From JAKLEX01 sp035327525 (lineage in GTDB: Bacteria > Patescibacteriota > Minisyncoccia > Phycocordibacterales > JAACPR01): DNA of 12,360 bases. The stretch lies in assembly GCA_035327525.1 (NCBI GenBank), contig DAOLDC010000019.1:1-12360 (forward strand), given 5' to 3'. Below the pieces are notes generated by a model, which searched no databases, was not told where the DNA came from, and saw only the letters and a list, made by a program, of their open reading frames with translations. The position numbers and the translations under genes were made by a program. How positions within the stretch are numbered: position 1 is the first letter of the stretch; the number at the start of each line of letters is the position of its first letter. Of the stretch, positions 1 to 7,464 are shown piece after piece.

Positions 1-32
1 CGGGGACGTTCTATCCATTGAACTACAAGGGC
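1..32 (-). tRNA. partial tRNA, probably tRNA-Arg (5' half only)
   Basis: Read on the minus strand, the sequence has a 7-nt acceptor strand GCCCTTG, then TA at positions 8-9, a D-arm GTTC/GAAC around AATGGATA, and the first strand of an anticodon stem rich in C. The window edge cuts the gene before the anticodon. The AATGGATA D-loop between GTTC and GAAC is typical of bacterial tRNA-Arg of the NCU family, but the identity is inferred because no anticodon is visible. It lies downstream of the glutaredoxin gene on the same strand. Confidence 0.72.
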
Positions 33-35
33 GAA

Positions 36-68
36 TTGTCGAGATTACAAAATTGTAAGTTTCGACAA
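36..68. repeat. two-part inverted repeat between glutaredoxin gene and tRNA
   Basis: The arms TTGTCGA (36-42) and TCGACAA (62-68) enclose a second inverted repeat TTACAA (45-50) / TTGTAA (53-58). Together they give a 13-bp interrupted stem with a very small loop, in the short gap between the glutaredoxin stop codon and the tRNA 5' end. There is no T-run on either side, so it is not a textbook intrinsic terminator. It may be an RNA processing site for a read-through transcript or an operator. The minus strand carries TACAAT (52-57) at a suitable -10 distance from the tRNA, with a poor -35. Confidence 0.35.
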
Positions 69-81
69 ATTGGATCAAAAA

Positions 82-327
82 TTAAATACTCAAAATCTGC
101 CTAATTCTATCTTCATCAAAACCGACAATCACCTCGCTTTTTCCATCCTTCTCAATAGAAATAACTGGGACACCCATTTGCCCGCTCTTTTCAATCATTT
201 CCTGTCTCTTTTCTAAATCCTCTGCAACATCAAATTCTGTGTATTCAACATTGTTTTGACCAAAAAACTGCTTTGCTAATTGGCAATAAGTACAAGTTGG
301 TGTTGAATAAATTTGTATTTTTGACAT
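82..327 (-). CDS. glutaredoxin-like / NrdH-type thiol-disulfide oxidoreductase
   Basis: This is a small cytoplasmic thioredoxin-fold protein of 81 residues, the usual size for the glutaredoxin/NrdH/YruB group. A beta strand (IQIYSTP) leads to a CTYC active site (C12, C15). The cis-proline motif GVPVI is at 52-56 (P54), and the G-F pair of the glutaredoxin GSH/partner face is at 69-70. Proteins of this group reduce disulfides, notably in ribonucleotide reductase, using glutathione, thioredoxin reductase or mycoredoxin systems. A class II reductase is encoded about 4.7 kb upstream on the same strand, so a role as its electron donor is plausible but inferred. The start ATG has no Shine-Dalgarno. 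It lies 51 bp downstream of the FtsB-like gene and may share its transcript. Confidence 0.9.
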   Translation of the reverse strand: MSKIQIYSTPTCTYCQLAKQFFGQNNVEYTEFDVAEDLEKRQEMIEKSGQMGVPVISIEKDGKSEVIVGFDEDRIRQILSI

Positions 328-378
328 ATATTTTTTTAATTAATAATCGATTGTTCAAATGAAATATAACAAAAAAAA

Positions 379-762
379 TCAATCAAAGAAAGCCCTGATC
401 CAACCAAAAAAATTCTTTATTTTTGAACTCTCGGTTTCGGTCGCAATAACATCATCGTTTTTGTCTATAATTACAACAACCGATTCATCTTCTTTTGCCA
501 AATAAAACTTGGATCGAATCTCCTTTTCCCTTCCCAGATCACTTTCCAAATCTCCTAATTGATTTTCCAAATAGTTTTTTCTATTTTCCAAATCTTGTAA
601 TTTCACAGCATCTGATTGCGCCTGCCTTTTGACCTCCATCGATTTCTGTAAAATTTTAAAATTACTGTGCAATAGAAATATGACCAGCACTAACAAAACA
701 AAAATAGTGAACTTTGAATACAATCTTTTTTTTATTATTCTTTTTTGCTCAAATTCTATCAT
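379..762 (-). CDS. FtsB/DivIC-family septum formation initiator protein
   Basis: The protein has 127 residues with the layout of the bitopic divisome proteins FtsB, FtsL and DivIC. A short basic cytoplasmic N-terminus (residues 1-17, many K/R) is followed by one transmembrane helix (about 18-33), a charged coiled coil (about 38-82, Leu/Asn heptads) and a conserved EIRSKFYLAK region leading to a VVVII strand (about 81-99). That last motif is characteristic of septum formation initiator proteins. The C-terminal tail is short and aromatic (FFGWIRAFF). Such proteins bridge early and late divisome components and help activate FtsW/FtsI; function here rests on family resemblance. The ATG has no Shine-Dalgarno. 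An extended -10 (TGCTAGAAT, minus strand, 789-797) places the transcript start close upstream. Confidence 0.82.
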   Translation of the reverse strand: MIEFEQKRIIKKRLYSKFTIFVLLVLVIFLLHSNFKILQKSMEVKRQAQSDAVKLQDLENRKNYLENQLGDLESDLGREKEIRSKFYLAKEDESVVVIIDKNDDVIATETESSKIKNFFGWIRAFFD

Positions 763-797
763 TGGTAAAATATTTCAAATATGATACTATTCTAGCA
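762..797. promoter_or_regulatory. overlapping divergent promoters (FtsB-like gene and small plus-strand gene)
   Basis: On the plus strand, TTGGTA (762-767) is followed after 17 bp by TACTAT (785-790), preceded by an extended TG at 782-783. This would start RNA about 8 nt before the ATG at 805. On the minus strand, TAGAAT (794-789) is preceded by an extended TG at 797-796 and would start RNA about 20 nt before the FtsB-like ATG. The two -10 elements overlap by two bases within an imperfect inverted repeat. This is a motif call by eye without transcript data. Confidence 0.4.
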
Positions 798-804
798 TAA
801 AAAT

Positions 805-918
805 ATGTCATTATTATTTCACAAAAAAAGCCAGAAGTTTATAAAAGTTGTATTTATATTCATCGGTATAGCGGTGGCCATAGGTATGGTTTTTGTATAC
901 GCTCCAGGTTTTTATTAA
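805..918 (+). CDS. small single-span membrane protein (37 aa), unknown function
   Basis: This short reading frame starts at ATG 805 and stops at TAA 916-918. It encodes a basic N-terminus (residues 1-14, HKKSQKFIK) followed by one clear hydrophobic helix (about 15-32, rich in V, I, F, G) and a short C-terminal tail VYAPGFY. That K-rich/helix/aromatic-tail layout is what a real small membrane protein would show and is unlikely in random AT-rich sequence. It has its own promoter candidate (TTGGTA-17-TACTAT). It faces LepA tail to tail, and a long AT palindrome separates the two stop codons. No Shine-Dalgarno is visible. I do not recognise a named family; its position beside a divisome gene invites a cell-envelope guess, but nothing more can be supported. 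Confidence 0.6.
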   Translation: MSLLFHKKSQKFIKVVFIFIGIAVAIGMVFVYAPGFY

Positions 919-939
919 TTAGATTTTTACTAATTGCTT

Positions 940-968
940 AAAATAATAAATAAATTATTTATTATTTT
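940..968. terminator. AT-only palindrome, possible bidirectional terminator
   Basis: Arms 940-953 and 955-968 form a perfect 14-bp inverted repeat made only of A and T, around one unpaired base. It ends in a T-run on the plus strand and a shorter one on the minus strand. It sits exactly where the plus-strand small gene (stop 916-918) and the minus-strand lepA gene meet, and it contains the lepA stop codon (962-964). The lack of G-C pairs makes it a weak terminator by classical criteria. Confidence 0.42.
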
Positions 969-2758
969 TCGTTTCTCATCATTTTAAGAAAAACATCCTG
1001 ACCAATATTCACCTTTCCAAGTGCCTGCATTTTTTTCTTGCCTTTTTTCTGTTTGTCTCGTAATTTCATTTTTCTTGTAATATCTCCACCGTACATATGC
1101 TGAGTTACGTTTTTCTTTAAAGCAGAAATTGTTTTTGAAGAAATTATTCTTCCAAGCGCCCTACCCTGTACTTTTGTGGTGAACATCTGTCGCGGTAGAG
1201 CATTGTGTAATTTTTCTACAGAAGTTTCCGCTTCTTCCTGAATTCTATGTCTGGAAATAATTTTTGAAAAAGCAGGCACAACTTCCTCGGCAACCAAAAT
1301 TTCTAATTTCACAACATCAGCCACTCTGTAATCAGAAATATCGTAAGACAAAGAGGCGTATCCGGAAGATGCACTCTTGAGCTCATCAAAAAAATTTCGC
1401 ATCAATTCTCGCAACGGCATTTCGGCCTTGACAGAACTGCGATTATTACCCAAATTGTCAGTATTTCCAGTTATAGCTTCGTGACTATACAAAATACTCA
1501 TTATTTCTCCCAAATATTCGTTTGGTAAGATTATTTGAATATTCACCCATGGTTCCTCGACTTTTTCTATATCTCCAAAATCCGGAAAAGAAATCGCCGA
1601 ATACGCAATCACATCTTTTTCTTTTCTTGTTCTAATTCTGTATGTAATACTCGGTAGAGTAATTATCAATTCCAAATTAAATTCTCGACGCAAACGTTCA
1701 GTAATTATTTCCAAATGAAGCATTCCCAAGAAACCACATCGAAATCCTCTACCGGCAATTCCAGAAGTTTCTTCTTCAAAAGTTAATGAGCTATCTGTCA
1801 ATTTGAGTTTTCCTAATGCGGATTTCAAATCTGTAAAATTATCCTGACTTTCGGGAAAAATACTGGCCCAAACAACCGGACGAGGTTCCTTGTATCCAGC
1901 CAGTGGCAAAAGAGCAGATTTTGTTGATAATAATGTGTCTCCAACATTGGCAATTCCTGGCTCTTTTATTCCGGTTACAATGTATCCGATTTCTCCCGCT
2001 GATAGTTTTTGCATTTGCTTTTCTTGTGGAACAAAAATTCCGATTTCACTAGCAGAAAATATTTTTTCTGATGCAACAAATTTAATTTGATCTTTTGGTA
2101 AAATTTCACCATCAAAAATTCTAGTGTAAACAATTATGCCTCGATGATTGGAATATTGAAAATCAAAAATAAGTGATCGAAAATCTTTTGGGTTTGTATT
2201 CTGTGTCTTTGGTGCTGGAATCCTGTCGATAATTGCTTCCAAAAGATTTTTTACCCCTTCGCCAGTTTTGCCAGATGTTGTCAAAATTTCTTCTGGTTTA
2301 CAATCTATTAATTTTACAATCTCTTGACGAACTTCGTCTATTCTGGCTCTCGGCGAATCTATTTTTGACAAAACTGGAATTATTTTCAAACCCAATTCTT
2401 TTGCCATCTCTAGCGTCGTCAATGTTTGTGCCTGAATTCCTTGGGTCGAATCAACCAACAGAATTGTTCCCTCAACAGCCTTTAGGGCTCTAGAAACCTC
2501 ATAAGAAAAGTCGATGTGACCTGGTGTATCAATCAGGTTCAGCACATACTCTTGACCTTTATAGGCAAAATTCATTCGAACTGGACGCATTTTGATAGTA
2601 ATTCCTCTTTCTCTCTCCAATTCCATATCATCAAGAATTTGCTCCTTCATCTGTCTTTTTTCGACTGTTTCGGTAATTTCAAGCATCCTATCCGCCAAAG
2701 TAGATTTGCCGTGATCAATGTGAGCAATAATTGAAAAATTTCTAATTCTATCTATCAT
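962..2758 (-). CDS. lepA: elongation factor 4 (LepA), ribosome-associated GTPase
   Basis: LepA binds the ribosome, where it promotes back-translocation or remobilises stalled complexes, and it affects 30S assembly. The 598 residues match the usual length (about 600). The G-domain motifs are visible: G1 AHIDHGKS (12-19), G2 RERGIT (49-54), G3 DTPGH (77-81), G4 SKID (131-134) and G5 SGKTGEG (162-168). The elongation-factor domains II, III and V follow, with the LepA-specific basic C-terminal domain ending in a lysine-rich stretch (DITRKMKLRDKQKKGKKKM) and a short tail. The G4 motif reads SKID where NKID is normal. The start ATG is preceded by AGGA about 9 nt upstream, one of the few Shine-Dalgarno-like sites here. 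The gene starts 21 bp after the murJ stop, so the two are probably one operon. Confidence 0.97.
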   Translation of the reverse strand: MIDRIRNFSIIAHIDHGKSTLADRMLEITETVEKRQMKEQILDDMELERERGITIKMRPVRMNFAYKGQEYVLNLIDTPGHIDFSYEVSRALKAVEGTILLVDSTQGIQAQTLTTLEMAKELGLKIIPVLSKIDSPRARIDEVRQEIVKLIDCKPEEILTTSGKTGEGVKNLLEAIIDRIPAPKTQNTNPKDFRSLIFDFQYSNHRGIIVYTRIFDGEILPKDQIKFVASEKIFSASEIGIFVPQEKQMQKLSAGEIGYIVTGIKEPGIANVGDTLLSTKSALLPLAGYKEPRPVVWASIFPESQDNFTDLKSALGKLKLTDSSLTFEEETSGIAGRGFRCGFLGMLHLEIITERLRREFNLELIITLPSITYRIRTRKEKDVIAYSAISFPDFGDIEKVEEPWVNIQIILPNEYLGEIMSILYSHEAITGNTDNLGNNRSSVKAEMPLRELMRNFFDELKSASSGYASLSYDISDYRVADVVKLEILVAEEVVPAFSKIISRHRIQEEAETSVEKLHNALPRQMFTTKVQGRALGRIISSKTISALKKNVTQHMYGGDITRKMKLRDKQKKGKKKMQALGKVNIGQDVFLKMMRNEK

Positions 2759-2779
2759 TTTGTGAATCCTATCATAAAA

Positions 2780-4462
2780 TTATCCCGAAAGCTCCTCCTG
2801 ATCGACGATAACACCTTTTGTCTTCCAAAACTTACTATGTAGAGCTTTGATGATTTCTCTAGTCTCGGCATTGTCAATATAAATCAAGAATATCAATCCA
2901 AACAATATCCCAAATAAACCTGAAATAAGTCCCTGTGAAAAAATTCCCAAAAAAGTATTTAGATCCAAAATTCTTGCCAAAACCTGCAAGAATAAATAAG
3001 AAACATATCCAGCAATCATTGAGGCAAACAAAATTTCTCTAAAGGATTTGCCTAATGTCAACGAAAAACCGTTGAAATCTTTTTCGAAAACAACCCATAA
3101 TAATATGGCATTGATAATCATTCCGGCAGAAAAAGCCAATGGCAACATTAGAACAGATGTTCCATCCAGATCCTCAACACGAAGCAAAATTTCAAAAAAT
3201 GCCCTGAACGCCCCATCCTGATTAAACAGATTTATAAAAACAAAAACAAATATTACAGTCACGGCAGTTGAAAATATATTTATAAAAAGTGGCTTTTTGG
3301 TTTGGCCGGCAGAATAATATCCTCTCACAAAAAGCAGAATCAAACTCTGCGCCAAAACTGATATAGAAAATATTGCCAGTGCTGCGGCGGTCAATCTGGT
3401 TGCTTCCCAATCAAACATTCCCGAACCTAGAATTGTTCTGACGATTTGCGCCCTCAAAACTATGAACATTGTTATAACTGGAATTGACCAATAGATAATG
3501 TGTCTAGTCGCAGTAATCATATGTGCTAAAAATTCGTTTTTGTTTCCATTTGAAAATAATCTAGATAATGTTGGAAAAGCGGCCATTGAATAACTAACGC
3601 CAATAATTGCCATTGGAACGGATTGTAGATTGAACGAAAAATTAAATATGGAAATTGATCCGACCGATAATGTTGAAGCAACAGCGACCAACACCAGCAG
3701 AATCAGCTGTGTTGATGCCAATGTCATGGCGCGTGGCAGTGAAATCAAAACAACGTCTTTTACAATTTTCCAATCGATACTGACGGTCAATCTTGGAGTC
3801 AATTTGTGACGAACAATTGTCGGTATTTGAATAAGTGCGTGTAACAAAAGTCCAATAACCACACCATAAATCAATCCAATATTTCCAAAAATTGGATAGA
3901 AGACAATTATTCCCAAAATAATTCCGATGTTATAAAAAATCGGGCTAATAGCATAAATAAAAAATCTCCTATATGACTGAACAATACTACCAAACAACTG
4001 TGACACTCCCAAAATGATTGGCGACAATAATAGTATTCTAGTAAACAAAATTAAATCTGTAGCATATTCTCCGACCAACATTGCTGGCATTATCATTTTC
4101 AATATTTGCGGAATAAAAATAAAAACTAGAACGGAAATTACAAGAACCGAAATAATAAAAAAAGAAAAAAGGCTGTCTATTGTTTTTCTTAATTTTGAAT
4201 TGTCGGCGATATTTTTTGACAAAACTGGAACCAGAACTGATGCAGATATAAATGAAGTAACAATTACAAACATCAAATCTGGTATTCGGAAAGAAGCATA
4301 ATATACATCGAGAATTTCTGTTGCACCAAAATTTCCAGCCAGCAATCTGTCCCTAACCAATCCCAAAAATTGCGACAAAAGTGTAAATATTGCTAATAAA
4401 TATGCAGCTTCGTGCAAACCTTTTATTTCTCTGTTCAAAAAGTCAACTAATTTTTCGACCAT
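2780..4462 (-). CDS. murJ: lipid II flippase MurJ (MviN family)
   Basis: MurJ is an integral membrane protein of the MOP exporter superfamily that flips undecaprenyl-linked peptidoglycan precursor (lipid II) across the cytoplasmic membrane. The 560 residues consist almost entirely of hydrophobic helices, consistent with the family's 14 membrane spans. The diagnostic N-terminal region is present: GLVRDRLLAGNFGATEILD (about 34-52) and SFRIPDLM (57-64), which carry the conserved Arg and Asp residues lining the cavity. A short charged tail follows the last helix. The gene lies directly downstream of rnpB and upstream of lepA. A perfect TATAAT (minus strand, 4483-4488) lies about 20 nt before the ATG; there is no Shine-Dalgarno. 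Confidence 0.94.
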   Translation of the reverse strand: MVEKLVDFLNREIKGLHEAAYLLAIFTLLSQFLGLVRDRLLAGNFGATEILDVYYASFRIPDLMFVIVTSFISASVLVPVLSKNIADNSKLRKTIDSLFSFFIISVLVISVLVFIFIPQILKMIMPAMLVGEYATDLILFTRILLLSPIILGVSQLFGSIVQSYRRFFIYAISPIFYNIGIILGIIVFYPIFGNIGLIYGVVIGLLLHALIQIPTIVRHKLTPRLTVSIDWKIVKDVVLISLPRAMTLASTQLILLVLVAVASTLSVGSISIFNFSFNLQSVPMAIIGVSYSMAAFPTLSRLFSNGNKNEFLAHMITATRHIIYWSIPVITMFIVLRAQIVRTILGSGMFDWEATRLTAAALAIFSISVLAQSLILLFVRGYYSAGQTKKPLFINIFSTAVTVIFVFVFINLFNQDGAFRAFFEILLRVEDLDGTSVLMLPLAFSAGMIINAILLWVVFEKDFNGFSLTLGKSFREILFASMIAGYVSYLFLQVLARILDLNTFLGIFSQGLISGLFGILFGLIFLIYIDNAETREIIKALHSKFWKTKGVIVDQEELSG

Positions 4463-4482
4463 AATTTTGTATTTCGAATTTT

Positions 4483-4511
4483 ATTATACAGTAAATTTGG
4501 CAAAACAAAAA
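4483..4511 (-). promoter_or_regulatory. candidate murJ-lepA promoter
   Basis: On the minus strand a perfect -10 TATAAT occupies 4488-4483, about 20 nt before the murJ ATG at 4462. The -35 position at 17 bp spacing (TTTTTG, 4511-4506) is poor and falls in the tail of the rnpB terminator. The murJ promoter and rnpB terminator would therefore overlap physically. Confidence 0.4.
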
Positions 4512-4533
4512 CTCGATGCTAAGTCGAGTTTTT
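4502..4533 (-). terminator. intrinsic terminator of RNase P RNA
   Basis: On the minus strand, AAAAACTCGA (4533-4524) pairs with TCGAGTTTTT (4516-4507) around a 7-nt loop and runs into a T-rich tail (GTTTTG). It follows the conserved 3' end of the RNase P RNA immediately. The A-tract/T-tract arrangement is a standard Rho-independent terminator. Confidence 0.82.
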
Positions 4534-4947
4534 GTCGGGTGTCGATAAGCCGAATTCTGTTCCTCATGGTCTTGCGACCATTGATTCAATAATCATTTAT
4601 CTGGACTATTTGTTGCCAAATAGTTCGAGCGGCACTTTTTCAAAAATCAGTTAGTGTCAAATAAATAACACGCCAATTCCTGAAAACACGACCTTGCACA
4701 CAGGTAAGAATTTTGCCGTTTCACTTTTCAAATCACTTTGAAAACTTATCTTTGAATAATTTTTCTCGAGAGATAAATCATTCAAAGATATCCTGTCATT
4801 TCTGACGCGGACGTCTCTGCTCGCATCTCGTGAGTTACCTCAGACGGGCGTTACCCGCTACCGTGTTACTTTTTGATAAATCAAAAAGTGTGTGTTCGGA
4901 CTTTCCTCCCCCAAAATAAATTTGGGAGCGATTATTTGATTCACCCA
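4534..4947 (-). ncRNA. rnpB: RNase P RNA, catalytic subunit
   Basis: This RNA cleaves the 5' leader from pre-tRNAs. Conserved blocks in order on the minus strand are GAGGAAAGTCCGAACAC (P4 5' strand), GGGTAACGCCC (P8-P9 region), AGAGACGTCCGC, the L15 region ACGGCAAAATTC, GTGTGCAAGGTCG, CCAGATAAATGATTATTG (matching CTAGATGAATGACTG of E. coli), and the 3' block ACAGAATTCGGCTTATCGA (P4 3' strand). P1 can form between GGGTG (4946-4942) and CACCC near the 3' end. Lineage-type insertions include an AT-rich hairpin (4868-4889) and a long P12-like arm ending in matched TCTTTGAAT / ATTCAAAGA. L15 reads GGC instead of the usual GGU. The ends are inferred from P1, the promoter and the terminator. Confidence 0.95.
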
Positions 4948-4953
4948 TTTTCA

Positions 4954-4982
4954 ATTATAACACTTTTTGTTATAAAAGTAAA
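4954..4982 (-). promoter_or_regulatory. rnpB promoter
   Basis: On the minus strand, -35 TTTACT (4982-4977) is followed after 17 bp by a perfect -10 TATAAT (4959-4954), with an extended TGT just upstream. Initiation about 7 nt downstream falls at 4946-4947, precisely where the P1 helix of the RNase P RNA should begin. This is the best promoter match in the window. Confidence 0.75.
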
Positions 4983-4996
4983 TGTTTTTTCAAGAT

Positions 4997-7306
4997 CTAC
5001 GCCTTTTTCACAACATCATCTACTTCACAAACTCCTCCGGCACAGGCCAGTTCTTGTTTTAGATTTGTTTCATCTTGCTGTTCATAAACCAGAATTTTTG
5101 AGAAATCAATATTTTCGAATTTCTTGATCATTTCATTATATGTTGATTCATCAATTTCTTCGTATGGTGCAAGCTGATAAATATGATCTGTTCTCGGTAG
5201 AAATGACAAACCTCCGACATTTTCCCAGTTTTCGTAAATCCAATTTCCAACACGCAACCATTCGTCAGGACCTACAGAAACAGTTACTGAAGGATTGTGT
5301 TCAGTGTAATTTACCTTTACTAATTTCCAATGTTCCAACTGATCTATTGCACCAACCTCGTCTTTTACAATTGCGCCTTCTGGAGCTTTTACTGGAAATT
5401 CAATTACAAATGTCGAGGCAGTTTCTTCGGTAAAACCGACTTCTGGATGATATGGAACAGCTTGATCTTTCAGCATTCGGAAAAGTGAATCGGTTTTTCC
5501 AATTCTAACTCTTCGAATATAATATTTTGCATACCTTGGATGCATTCCTGATGCGCTATCAACAACCTGGGAAACAGTTCCAGATGGTTTTGTTGTTGTA
5601 ATACATGTTGATTCATTTATTTTTAGTTTTTTGGCATAAATTTTGTTGATTCTTATTGCTTCTTTTTGCAATCTCTGTAGAACTTGATCATCACGAACAA
5701 TTGAACAATCCCATTGTCCTGTTAATGAAACACCTAGCAACGCTTCTTTTTCACAATTTTCTTTCCATTCTTTTGAAAGATAGCCAAAGTTTGTCAGAGA
5801 TGCTTGATAAGTTCCCAGAATCGTAGCCAGACGGATTTTTTCCATCAAATCCTTTTCGGTATCATCGGCGCGACAGACCACTTCTGACAAATTACAAAAC
5901 TGTTTTGACTGCAAAATAATTTCGCCGCAAGGATTTGTTCCCCAAGAGTACTCTTTTCCAACGGCATCAATTCTGCGTTTTGGTAATTGTGTGTCCAAGC
6001 TACCTCTATTGAAAATTCCCCTTTCTCCTGTTCCAGATTTTACTAATGCTAGCCATTCTTCCATAAATTCTTCTGTACTAGGTTTCTGCTCATATATAGC
6101 CGAATTATTGGCCATAACACGCTGTGGAGCATGATTCCAGAACTGACCAGTCTTTGCGTCTCTCATGTCGTTATCATCCAAATCTGACAAGGAAATCATA
6201 GCGCTTCGGCGAACACCTCCAACTACGACAATTTGGCCTATCATGCAACAAATATCGTGAACATCAACATTTGATAATCGACGATTCTGTTTTGATAGAA
6301 TTTTTGCACGAGAAAATTCTAGTAGCTGTTTGAGAGGTGCAGGACCAGAAGCTTTGCCACCCATCACCTTTAGTCTTGCTCCTTCTGGACGAACTAGTGA
6401 AAAATCAAAATCAATATCATGACCACCAAACCACGCATTTAGTCCGGCAGTTAGTGCATCACACCAGCCCTCTTTGCTGTCAGCGACAATATGTGTTGGT
6501 AGTTTTTTTCCGGTTTGTTTTTTTATCTGTGGTAATTGTTGAACTGATGGGCTCTCGACAGAAAATCCGACTCCAGTACCACACATCGATACATACATTA
6601 TTTCAGCAAAATCAGAAACTTTTGATGGAGAAATATATGAACAATTGTAACAACAGACGTTTGTTTTTCTGGCAGCAGGACCGGCAAATTGCATCAATCT
6701 CATTGATGGCATAACGCGTTGTTCTAGAATTGCCTGACGGACTTCGGAATATTCTGATTCCTTCAATTTGTTGCCAACATTTTCCTTCATAAAAGAAATA
6801 TATCTGTCGACGGTTTCGATCCATGTCTCACGACGATTCTCGGCTTCGATCCATCGTGCGTATGTTCTGTAATAGACAAATTCGGCTAGTGGGTTACGAA
6901 AATATTTCTTGCTGTCTTGAGACAGTTTTCGAACATTTTCTGGAATTTTTATGTGTTTTTGGGCTCTAATTCTGGAACGCTCCTCACGATACAATATGTA
7001 GTGTTTTGCTGTTTTTACATAATTACTCAATATCAACTGTTGTTCTACTATATCCTGAATACCCTCTACTGTTGGCATCACATCCTTGAATGTTCTAACA
7101 ATCCTGACAACTTCGGCATGCACTTTTGCAGAAACCAATTCTGCATCTTCCATATCACCCTCTCCCGTCGAGACCATTGCCTTAAAAATTGCATTCGTGA
7201 TCTTTTCTACTTGAAAAGGAACGATTTTTCCGTCTCTTTTTCTGATTTGCAATACTGATTTGTGATTCTTTGTGCTCGACTTTGTTGTCTTGGATTTTTT
7301 TACCAT
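4997..7306 (-). CDS. class II ribonucleoside-triphosphate reductase, adenosylcobalamin-dependent
   Basis: The enzyme reduces ribonucleotides to deoxyribonucleotides for DNA synthesis with a B12-generated thiyl radical. It has 769 residues. An ATP-cone regulatory domain (about 18-110, starting VLQIRKRDGKIVPF) precedes the ten-stranded barrel. Active-site features are NPCGEI (radical Cys460, Glu462) with Cys471 11 residues later (FCNL), and the upstream Cys of the redox pair in NVCCYNC (216-222, probably Cys222). TTKPSGTVSQV is at 570-580. The C-terminal shuttle pair CX4C (Cys755, Cys760; CAGGVC) matches the Lactobacillus-type monomeric enzyme. No small radical subunit or activase gene is nearby, as expected for class II. 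B12 must be made elsewhere or scavenged. Upstream are a good promoter and a DnaA-box-like site; there is no Shine-Dalgarno. Confidence 0.95.
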   Translation of the reverse strand: MVKKSKTTKSSTKNHKSVLQIRKRDGKIVPFQVEKITNAIFKAMVSTGEGDMEDAELVSAKVHAEVVRIVRTFKDVMPTVEGIQDIVEQQLILSNYVKTAKHYILYREERSRIRAQKHIKIPENVRKLSQDSKKYFRNPLAEFVYYRTYARWIEAENRRETWIETVDRYISFMKENVGNKLKESEYSEVRQAILEQRVMPSMRLMQFAGPAARKTNVCCYNCSYISPSKVSDFAEIMYVSMCGTGVGFSVESPSVQQLPQIKKQTGKKLPTHIVADSKEGWCDALTAGLNAWFGGHDIDFDFSLVRPEGARLKVMGGKASGPAPLKQLLEFSRAKILSKQNRRLSNVDVHDICCMIGQIVVVGGVRRSAMISLSDLDDNDMRDAKTGQFWNHAPQRVMANNSAIYEQKPSTEEFMEEWLALVKSGTGERGIFNRGSLDTQLPKRRIDAVGKEYSWGTNPCGEIILQSKQFCNLSEVVCRADDTEKDLMEKIRLATILGTYQASLTNFGYLSKEWKENCEKEALLGVSLTGQWDCSIVRDDQVLQRLQKEAIRINKIYAKKLKINESTCITTTKPSGTVSQVVDSASGMHPRYAKYYIRRVRIGKTDSLFRMLKDQAVPYHPEVGFTEETASTFVIEFPVKAPEGAIVKDEVGAIDQLEHWKLVKVNYTEHNPSVTVSVGPDEWLRVGNWIYENWENVGGLSFLPRTDHIYQLAPYEEIDESTYNEMIKKFENIDFSKILVYEQQDETNLKQELACAGGVCEVDDVVKKA

Positions 7307-7331
7307 ATTGTTTTAAAATTATTTATAACTA

Positions 7332-7359
7332 ATTATAAATTTTACTCTCTTTTTGTAAA
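7332..7359 (-). promoter_or_regulatory. promoter of the ribonucleotide reductase gene
   Basis: On the minus strand, -35 TTTACA (7359-7354) and a perfect -10 TATAAT (7337-7332) are separated by 16 bp. RNA would start near 7325, about 19 nt before the ATG. The leader is too short for a cobalamin riboswitch. Confidence 0.62.
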
Positions 7360-7365
7360 AAAAGT

Positions 7366-7374
7366 TGTGGATAA
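7366..7374 (-). promoter_or_regulatory. DnaA-box consensus upstream of the reductase promoter
   Basis: TTATCCACA on the minus strand (7374-7366) is the strict DnaA-box consensus. It lies 7 bp upstream of the -35 hexamer, centred near -45. DnaA controls nrd genes in other bacteria (E. coli nrdAB), so this could couple dNTP supply to replication initiation. Only one box is seen, so an origin is not indicated. Confidence 0.45.
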
Positions 7375-7464
7375 GTATCAAAAAATATTGATATGGAATA
7401 CAAAATAAGTTTTGTAAAGATAGAAATGAAAAAAGTGTTTGGTTTGGCTCTGTATTTTGAAAAT

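Noticed and set aside
2516..2734. Plus-strand reading frame opposite lepA
   Set aside because: It lies fully antisense to a well-conserved GTPase domain, and its product is a low-complexity mix with no family features.
4873..5127. Plus-strand reading frame across the rnpB 5' part and reductase 3' end
   Set aside because: It is antisense to both a conserved RNA and the reductase C-terminus, with no protein features.
7366..7374. Replication origin
   Set aside because: Only a single DnaA box, no box cluster and no dnaA or dnaN gene in the window.
7307..7464. Cobalamin riboswitch upstream of the B12-dependent reductase
   Set aside because: The predicted leader is about 20 nt, and no B12-box-like conserved sequence was found in the gap.
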